DNA of 25,423 bases, from positions 1-25,423 of the forward strand of contig LRSR01013377.1 in assembly GCA_001579985.1 (NCBI GenBank), in the 5' to 3' direction. The notes under the pieces are model-generated. The model was not told the DNA's origin. It saw nothing but the letters and a program-made list of their open reading frames with translations, and searched no databases. Position 1 is the first letter of the stretch. Each line of letters begins with the position of its first letter. The position numbers and the translations under genes are program-made. This stretch comes from Hypsibius dujardini (lineage: Eukaryota > Tardigrada > Eutardigrada > Parachela > Hypsibiidae). This document shows positions 18,548 through 25,423 of the stretch, one piece after another.

Positions 18548-19205
18548 TTGGGGCATTAATATTATTCAAATGTCGAAATCAGAAACACTTCAAGCTATTT
18601 ATTTTATATAGACCTACTTCAGTGATGCATTCAAAAGTTATTTTGTCAGTAAAATCAGACAGAATGTTTTTTGGTGATATTTTAAAGTTGGAAATACACA
18701 AGAAGATTCTATGTTCCTTCATTTTCACTGTGAAAACGATGGTTTTTAGAACTCACTTTAAAACAATTATTTTGGCATTTTTTTATTTCAAATTCAATTT
18801 CAAATCAATTGACATAACCCAAATAGTTTTGAGATAATAGTGGGCGGAGCTCTGGGTATCTTTCAAAAAGAACCGATAAATCCAGCGAAACTGTCCAGTT
18901 TTGGTCTATAGCTCCGCCCACTGGCTTCAGACTATTTTTTGGCTGATGCCAATCGACTTCAGATTAACTTTGAAATGGAAAAATTTCAAAACGATTGTAT
19001 TTGCTGTGGCTCTAAAGATCACCATTTTTAGAGTGAAAAGGAAGGGAACTGGAATCTTCCTGTGTTTCCCACTTTGAAATATTGCCGAAAACAATTTTGC
19101 CAGACTTTATTTACGAAATAAATGTTTATTTTTGTTACTTCAGCAGGCCTATATAAAAAAATATTTTGAAGTGATTTGCATTGTGGCATTTGAATAATGC
19201 CCCAA
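18548..19205. mobile_element. Long-arm foldback (MITE-like) element downstream of two convergent genes
   Basis: The ends are inverted copies: TTGGGGCATTA at 18548-18558 and TAATGCCCCAA at 19195-19205. Similarity continues through TTCAAATG, ACTTCAA and TATATAG-CCT, and through the whole arm (for example AAGTTGGAAATACACAAGAAG against reverse-complement AAGTGGGAAACACAGGAAG). Each arm is about 300 bp. Near the centre an exact inverted pair, GTGGGCGGAGCT and AGCTCCGCCCAC, closes the hairpin at about 18840 and 18910-18920. No transposase is present. No clear target-site duplication was found. Confidence 0.8.
19106..19130 (-). promoter_or_regulatory. Two candidate poly(A) signals of the chitin-binding gene, within the foldback element
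   Basis: Minus-strand AATAAA hexamers at 19125-19130 and 19106-19111 are the first canonical ones after the stop codon (19355). Both lie inside the right arm of the foldback element. Confidence 0.45.
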
Positions 19206-19354
19206 CGAGTTAGCCAAATACTTTTCGGGAACCAGGGTGAGGAGTTACGAGTAAATTTTCGAAAGAAACTCTCGCAATATAAAATCTTTTGGAAGAGTGT
19301 TTCTGCATCGTTAGTGCCATATTTTGTGCAATGAAAGCCGCGGTTTTAAGCGAT

Positions 19355-21316
19355 TTAATTGCCTGGGTTAAAAAGTTCGCTAACATCATTCGAGCCGAAT
19401 AATGACTTCGGTGCCGCCTGGTCACCGTTCGGCGAGCCAAACCACCATGGAGTGTCCTGCAGTAAGAAAAGAAATTACGAATAGTCCATTTGGAGTCGGG
19501 ATAAGTTTTTTATAATTAGAATTTTATCAATTAATCTGAGATATTACGCACCAGGAGCACAACATCTTTGCCTTGGTAGAGACGACGGTTGGAGTAGTCG
19601 GCGAACTGGCCGGATTGGGAGCAGTCGACGTTGAAAAACCAGTCGCAAACTAGAACGTTAATTATTGGCAGAAAGAGTAAGAATTTTCAAATTGTCAGAA
19701 ATGCATCATGTGAGATGTCGTTTATGAAAACCGGTCATTAAAAAAATTATATCCAATAAGAAAAGTTGCATATGGTCAAATACATAAGTATTTTGCGAGT
19801 ATTATTTTTTAAGTTTTACTTCATTTCATGTTTTATATTTTTTTCATATACTTTTTTATATTTTTTGAATATGTATTTTTTTGCTTAACTTTCAGAAATT
19901 AGCGTATAACTTTTGATATCGATAACAACATCGCTAATGACCAGATTTAATTTACGAGCACCGCAGAGATTTTCCGGATAGGAAATGATGAAAGGACACT
20001 CACCCAGGGTAATTTGGTTGAAGAGCTGAAAACAAAAAAAATACTGTTGTTACACAAAGTAGAAGCATGCATTTGAGGATCTGCACACGGACAAACACGG
20101 ACTAGGCGGAGCCAAAGTCTTACGGTTGAGATATTACTTTTTGCCATACAGCTGAAAGACAAACTGAAACTGTCACAGAATTTAGGACACAATCGGTACG
20201 TGGATGATTGAGAGATTTCGTAAATATAAGTTGAAGGGTCAGGTAAAACACTTCTGTAAAATATTTGGGGAATTGGCCGATTCTACATACTGTACTTATG
20301 TCTCTGTTACCAGAATACCCTACCGTCAGTTGGTTCGCCGGCTAGGCTATAGCTATGTCACATGATTCCTGTGTATTGAAGTTAGAAAACGTTGAAAACC
20401 GGAAGCCAGGTATAATGCAATTTCTTCTCATATTTCCCCGTCAATTTCGAAACTTGAAACTTATATAATAAATAAAATGCATGTGAATAAGTCAAGGGAT
20501 TGAAATCTGAATGTTTAAACATCCCTCAAAACTGAATAATTTCACGTATTTTGTCTCTATTATCGCCGTATGAACTTAAATAAAACAACCAATATGCAAA
20601 ATTTAATTTGGTGTCTCAATCATTTTAGGGCATCAAGGGGCTGAGTTACGAGTGGTTGTAACCGTTGCGGCCATGATTTGAATATTTATGTAGCTGCATG
20701 TAGCTCCGTTTCCCTGATGTCTGAAAAAATTTCGGTCGCCGCTAATAGATTCGAAATTAAGTTTTGAAAACTTTATTATTTTGAATTTTAAAAATTACAA
20801 TCGTTTTATTATTTTTAAAATAATTACAAACTAAATTTTGGATGAGATATTGCCGTAGAAGTCGTTTGGAAAGTCGTCCGCATTATTAGATTAAGGAACC
20901 GAAAAGTGATAGAATTGCTTCTACATACTCCAAACGCACCCTGGCTATCAGAGTGTATATACACTTACAGTGGCATTCGGGCAGAGGTAACTGGTCAGCT
21001 GGCCGTTGATGTCGCAGCGATCGTACACCTGGCATCGCCCATCAGCCGAGGAATCCGCGTAAAAGCCCGGCTTCATCGGGTCGCACTGGATGGTCCGTGG
21101 AGTGGGGACGACCACAAGGTTGGGGTAGTCCGTACCCGCCACGGCGTTGGGGTAGATGGCCTGGATCTGCTCAGCGGTGAGGGCGGCCTTTCCGCGGAGC
21201 TTTGCCAGGGCGTCCCACAGCTTGGGCTGCTGATCCCCGTTGACCACGCCGGCTTTAGCCACCCCAAAAATAGCGGCAACGGCCACGATGGCGACCTGTA
21301 TAACTATTTTGGCCAT
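19355..21316 (-). CDS. Secreted single-domain chitin-binding protein (CBM14/peritrophin-A, CPAP1-like)
   Basis: Minus-strand exons: 21316-20969, 20025-20004 (22 nt), 19649-19552, 19456-19355. They total 570 nt, 189 residues, with all phases matching. Residues 1-22 are a signal peptide (MAKIVIQVAIVAVAAIFGVA). After a linker, a type-2 chitin-binding domain spans 78-133 with six cysteines (C78, C95, C101, C112, C125, C133), spaced 16-5-10-12-7 as in the family. The aromatic and Asp positions are typical too (GFYAD, CQVYDRCD, LCPNAT, CDWFFNVDC). An acidic tail without recognised domain ends in FNPGN. The family binds chitin in cuticle, gut lining or tracheal matrix. A structural cuticle or extracellular-matrix role is inferred. 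ATG context ATCATGG is good. A longer in-frame upstream Met (21418) would hide the signal peptide and is not favoured. Confidence 0.93.
20026..20968 (-). other. Intron 1 of the chitin-binding gene
   Basis: A 943-bp intron with donor GTAAGT and acceptor TTTTCAG, AT-rich. Nothing else was recognised in it. It precedes the 22-nt microexon. Confidence 0.6.
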
Positions 21317-22021
21317 GATGATAATAAAAAAAACAAGGGAATGCTCGGCGCACAAAAGAACACGAAAGAGCAGACGGTATTGTGTTTTTTCAAGGTCTAG
21401 GAGATTTATGTAACACAAGTATGTCTGGCCGCCTTCGTGGAGCTTATCATGATGGTATATTACGTAAGATGATATACCTGGAAAAAACAGAATCTAGATC
21501 GGATCGAGGCGACGGAAATGGAACACGCGACTACCTGTTTGTCTGCTTCGTTATGATTGTGTCGGTCTCCGAACATGGACGTTAATTTAATGATAAATGC
21601 GGCGTGATTATCCGAAACAATTGATTGAAGCTATTCAAACCTGCTGGCAATAGCGTCTTGTGCGACCCTGGGCGCACATTTTCAGCCGCCGACACTGTGG
21701 AAAAACATACCTTTGTGAATTAGTTATCCGAAATATTTTCACCTGCATGAGAGGAAATAAAGAAATCGAGCAGATGAAGTACATCGTTGACTAAGATACT
21801 ACCGAATAAGACGAGAAAAACTAACGCATAAAGACAAGGATTTTCATAGAATATTTGAAATCGGTCTTCGGCATTCAAGAGGCACGCTCTGATGTGCTAA
21901 ATTAATGGCCTTTCTAATCGGTGAAAGTGGACGCGGTCCTTCTCTGCCGTTCCTCTAGCGAGCCTTTACAATAGCTTTAACTGCAGCTTGAACAAGTCCC
22001 CCTGCGATTTAGGCTACAAGT
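21317..22021. other. Upstream region of the chitin-binding gene
   Basis: Presumed promoter and 5' UTR of the minus-strand chitin-binding gene. No TATA-like or repeated motif stood out, and no coding frame carries a recognisable domain. Confidence 0.35.
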
Positions 22022-22680
22022 GTCTTTCTACTTCCCTTCCCGCTTTTTGGCCATATTTGGTTTTACGCATGCTAGCCAATGTCCCGTTGAGTGATTATTA
22101 CAAACTTGATCATTTTGGAAAGCCCATCTGTTACTCATCCTCAAGGTATAAAACCCGACGTTTGGATATCGGTCAAATAAATGCTGTGATCAAAACTGAA
22201 GGGGTCAACAAGAAAGGGGGCGTTTTGTTTTTTCGTTAACACTCAGGCATGCAGGGTCCAATATTTAGGGTTTCAATTTTTTGCGCGAAGGAAACTTAAG
22301 GGATTCTAAAGAAATCAATCTTCAATTTATCAAGTTAAGGAAAAACGGTCAACATCGAAAAAACGAAAGTGGGAGGGGACAAGAAGGGAGATGGGGAAGG
22401 AAGTTGTAGCCCAAGCCTCCCCATCCCCTTCATCCCTATCTCCCTTTTTGTTCCTTGTTGCTTTTACAGTTCTAACCAAGGTCCCTTTGAGTCATCATCA
22501 CAAATTTGATCATTTTGGAAAGCCTAAGTATTTTCAATCTTTCAGTGTAAAAAAACCGAGTTTGGACATAGGTCGAGCAAAGGATGCGGCCATAACCATG
22601 GGTGCGAAGATAAATTATGTGGGTCTTTTGGTTTTTCTCAACTCAAGCCTGACTACGTCCTCGTCAAGGCCCCAGTGTTT
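22022..22680 (+). repeat. Diverged direct duplication, about 240 bp, copies 400 bp apart
   Basis: Block A (about 22030-22265) and block B (about 22430-22680) align over their whole length. The word GATCATTTTGGAAAGCC starts at 22108 and at 22508. Both copies keep an open frame with a similar peptide (VPLS, DHFGKP, LDIG). However, differences fall at codon positions 1, 2 and 3 alike, so selection on protein is not supported. It is likely an old repeat. Confidence 0.6.
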
Positions 22681-23840
22681 AGATTGGCCCGCCCCGTGCC
22701 AAGCGTACGTATCGCAGTTTGGTAGTCTCATACCAATGACCCCTCAATCAAATCAGAATTTACCAATCATATAAACGCGCAACTTGCCGGTGCAGCGGAC
22801 CAATCAAGAGAGAGACACCGGTTTCAGTTGCCTGCTGATCAGATTACGATACGATGGTTGAATTTCAGCACTACCCTGGCTATCCCGATACATTGATTGG
22901 TTGATTGGCTTGATCGCTCTTCAAATTTACGTCCAATTTATTTCTCTCATCCCGGTGTTGCTTTTAAGGGATTAAGATTTTTTCGACTACCGACAAGCCC
23001 GAAGAGTTAATTTATTTGAAAGACGCGTTATTTCGTGGTTGCTGGGAAGTTTCGGGCCCTCAACCGGCGGGAGGATTTGTTGAGAAAGAGCTCTTGTGTC
23101 ATATATTTATTTGATCGACATTGCGGCGCTTCAGCGGAGTGGCGACGGCGGATTGATCTACCAACTTCTTCTTGGCACGTTAAGTTATTAGCGAGCACGG
23201 GCATTTCAGTATAAAACCAGATTGGATCAGTGGAGGGAAAACTATCAGTGGAACTGGAAGACGCCGGAGGTAAACTTGATCTTTTAATTATTTTTTTTAC
23301 TTGCTCGCACTGTGGCCGAACTTTCAAAATCTCCCCTTTTTTTTTTAAGGACGAAAATTCTAAATCTTTTGAAATTTTGTTACAGCTGCAAATCCATAGA
23401 GGCGCGGAATTAATTTGAAAAAAAGAAGGTAACTTTCCAGACTTGAATGAATACAATCACGACTGCTAGATCGATTGATTGATTCAGTGAGGATTCAATA
23501 ATCTGATTTTGTCGTTTTTATTAACGATTGCTATCCCCAAGATGACGAATATTGTTGTTTAAATAACGTGATTAATTTTTAAATATAATATTAATAAATT
23601 TTAATTCACCGGTAAAATGAATTTAGATAAAAGACTTCTTATATTTAAAGGAAAATTCACATTTTCAGCATTTCAAATAGTATTTTAATTGAAATATCCT
23701 AATATTTACAGCAAATTAGGGATTTTTGAATACAAATATGCTTTTAAATATCGATTTCTGTTTCTATAACTTTAAAATATAACCACAAATTTTATTTACA
23801 TCAAAAGCCACTTTTGAACTCATTTAAAATATCTTGATAC
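22681..23840. other. Intergenic DNA, no supported gene
   Basis: AT-rich with TTGATTGATT-like words. A short plus-strand frame at 23230-23418 contains CSHCGRTFK and, after a T-rich stretch ending in TTACAG, LQIHRG, loosely like half of a C2H2 zinc finger. The second His is missing and the frame ends at once. No other coding sign. Confidence 0.4.
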
Positions 23841-24287
23841 ACACTTGCTTTTAATGCTTATGTACCCAAGTTAAAGCCACCCTCTAAGCTTTAGCCCTGC
23901 AAAATAGGGGGTCCGAGTTCGAGCCAATTCCAGCTACCACGTGTTGCTGCTTTTCAACGATTGATTATTTATTGATTGAACTCTCCCAACCATTGGAGAA
24001 CAGAACGGAGTAAAATCAGAAAAAAACATTAATATGCAACGTCTAACTGTGGTCGGTGTTACAGGTCGTGGCTTACTAGGCTGGGGGATTTTAGGCATCA
24101 AAACACATTCAAGAAATCAATCAAGGACACTTGACCGCCAAAAGATAAATTTGCTCAATCAATTGATCGATCGAAAACTGCTCGCGTTAGCTGGAATTGA
24201 CTCGAACTCAGACCCCCCTCTCTATTTTGCTGTGCTAAGGGTTAAAGGGTGGCTTTAACTTGGGCACATATACATTAAAAGCAAGTG
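23841..24287. mobile_element. Foldback (MITE-like) element with tRNA-like B-box motif in both arms
   Basis: Left arm ACACTTGCTTTTAATG, CCCAAGTTAAAGCCACCCT, GCAAAATAG, GAGTTCGAG, CAATTCCAGCTA (about 23841-23937). The reverse complement of about 24189-24287 repeats it nearly word for word, with weaker similarity further in (GATTGA-rich). Each arm contains GAGTTCGAGYC, close to the pol III B-box GGTTCGANTCC, followed by CAATTCCAGCTA. No tRNA cloverleaf could be drawn. A tRNA-derived origin is inference. No transposase. Confidence 0.7.
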
Positions 24288-25200
24288 TTCCCACGCAAGT
24301 GTTAAACAACACTAATGTTTAGTGTGTTGAGGATCCACCAAATCAAGAGTCCATTAACTTTAGAAAGTAATCAATCAATCTATCAACCTTCTATGTACTA
24401 AATTCGCCAGATTTTTCGGTATATACGTTCAACGGACATTGTGTTTCTTTATTTTATTCTACCAGCATGACACTGACCACTTGTGTGTTTTTCCTCTCTT
24501 CTTTCCCACAGCGGGTCTTTGGCACTTGGACGTACATACGCTTTTGATGAGGCAGACGAACGTGTTTTGCTGACAGGACGGACAATCACTCTGTATATAT
24601 ATATTCATTGACAGCAGTGAAGGAAATCGGATACAAGGTCGAGACCGGCGGACTACCAAGCAGCAATATAATACAATACTTCCGTTTGTCTGATCGACCG
24701 ATCGCGTGAGATACCCAACCGACATCGGTATACGAGAGAGACTCGTCTTCCTATCACAATAACTAACGATACCAGCCAGGTATGTATGTACTTTTCATAA
24801 TTGGTCCGCATACAAAAGGCCGTTTTCGCGCGTACCGGCACAGTTCTTCCGCGTTTGCCTTGATGGGTTTTTTGTTCGTCTTGAGTTGATTAACGTGAAA
24901 TGAGAATCGAGACCATTGGGTGAGTTTTTTCTCCTCTTCGTCGACGTTGTGTGAAATATTATTGAAGGGTGCTGCGAGGAGGGTAAGAGTGACAGACAAT
25001 GGCGTGCCTTTGATTAGTGTTGGGTGTCGTCGGTTATTAGACGCTATTGTGTTTTGTGTGTCTAAACTCAAACTTGGTTGACGGGTTTAGGGTGATTAAC
25101 TTTTTGAGCGGATCTTTCTTTGGTGTTGTTTGCCACTTCTATTCCACGACAACTCTCCTCTCGTGTTACTACCTAGGTGGTTCCTATCAGGTATGTTAAT
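24288..25200. other. Unassigned DNA, possible non-coding exon
   Basis: No frame shows a known domain. A plus-strand acceptor-like CTTTCCCACAG (ends 24511) and donors CCAG|GTATGTA (24780) and ATCAG|GTATGTT (25190) could bound 5' UTR exons of a gene that continues to the right. No coding frame spans them. Minus-strand frames at 24459-24725 and 24763-25071 lack recognisable motifs. Confidence 0.25.
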
Positions 25201-25423
25201 TGTGTCTGTTTTTCTGTCTGCCTGAATGTCTGTCTGCTATCTGGCTCCTTGAATGATTAACACCATGTCTCCCTTTCTTATTGTGTGTCTGTTTGTCTGT
25301 TTGTCTGTCTTCTGTCTGTATGTCTCGCTGTCTTTGTGCCTCTCTCTGTCTTTCTATCTGAGTCTGTCTGTTTGTCTGTCTTTCTGTCTAAGTCTGTTTG
25401 TCTAAGTTTGCCTGTATCTTGGT
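25201..25423 (+). repeat. CTGT tetranucleotide repeat at the right edge
   Basis: Degenerate CTGTCTGT, CTGTTTGT and CTGTCTTT words run to the end of the window, like those inside introns elsewhere here. This may be intronic to a gene outside the window. Confidence 0.75.

Noticed and set aside
18622-18837. Phe/Ile/Lys-rich plus-strand open frame
   Set aside because: It lies within the left arm of the foldback element and has no counterpart or motif.
22391-22774. Candidate small gene with a paralogue at 21988-22239
   Set aside because: Substitutions between the copies are not concentrated at third positions, and no signal peptide or domain is clear. Treated as a duplicated repeat.
23230-23418. 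C2H2 zinc-finger exon (CSHCGRTFK, later LQIHRG)
   Set aside because: The second His is missing, a T-rich interruption separates the halves and a stop follows. Chance or a very decayed remnant.
23880-23945. tRNA gene
   Set aside because: A B-box-like motif is present but no paired acceptor, D or anticodon stems can be drawn.
1-25423. CRISPR arrays, prophage, operons or bacterial gene systems
   Set aside because: No such structures are seen. Spliced genes and animal domain content make the window eukaryotic.

Overview
The window is nuclear DNA of an invertebrate animal. Genes are split by GT-AG introns of 128 to 2,529 bp, the spacers are AT-rich, CTGT/CAGA tetranucleotide repeats occupy many introns, and there are hairpin-type mobile elements. 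A secreted single-domain chitin-binding protein of arthropod cuticle type (six-cysteine CBM14 with a CDWxFNVxC ending) points to an arthropod or a near relative such as a tardigrade. The species cannot be fixed from the sequence alone.

Layout: (1) 1-2468, plus strand: the 3' three exons of an ankyrin-repeat protein ending in a SOCS-box-like motif, cut by the window edge. (2) 11321-3479, minus strand: a complete ten-exon gene for a CD2AP/CIN85-type endocytic adaptor of 688 residues, with two SH3 domains, a long Lys/Pro/Ser-rich linker, a capping-protein-interaction motif and a C-terminal coiled coil. Its last intron is GC-AG. One intron carries a 534-bp foldback element and several carry CTGT/CAGA repeats. 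(3) 12236-14008, plus strand: a broken copy of a sedolisin gene (exon 3 and 4 remnants with frameshifts). (4) 14884-18218, plus strand: a four-exon S53 sedolisin (secreted serine-carboxyl tripeptidyl peptidase, 630 residues) with all catalytic residues. It looks more like fungal secreted sedolisins than animal TPP1, so it is a horizontal-transfer candidate. The expected acceptor of its intron 1 reads GG instead of AG. (5) 21316-19355, minus strand: a four-exon chitin-binding protein of 189 residues with a 22-nt microexon. (6) 21.4-25.4 kb: no gene I can support. It holds a duplicated non-coding block with 400-bp spacing, a foldback element with a tRNA-like B-box motif, and a CTGT repeat at the right edge.

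The genes do not form a pathway. The exon models were assembled by hand. In each of the three complete genes the exon lengths add to a whole number of codons and every junction keeps phase, which is the main support for the models. The most interesting items are the fungal-like sedolisin with its decayed upstream duplicate and odd acceptor, the three unrelated long-arm foldback elements (one apparently supplying the poly(A) signals of the chitin-binding gene), the GC-AG intron, and the two-SH3 version of an adaptor that normally has three.
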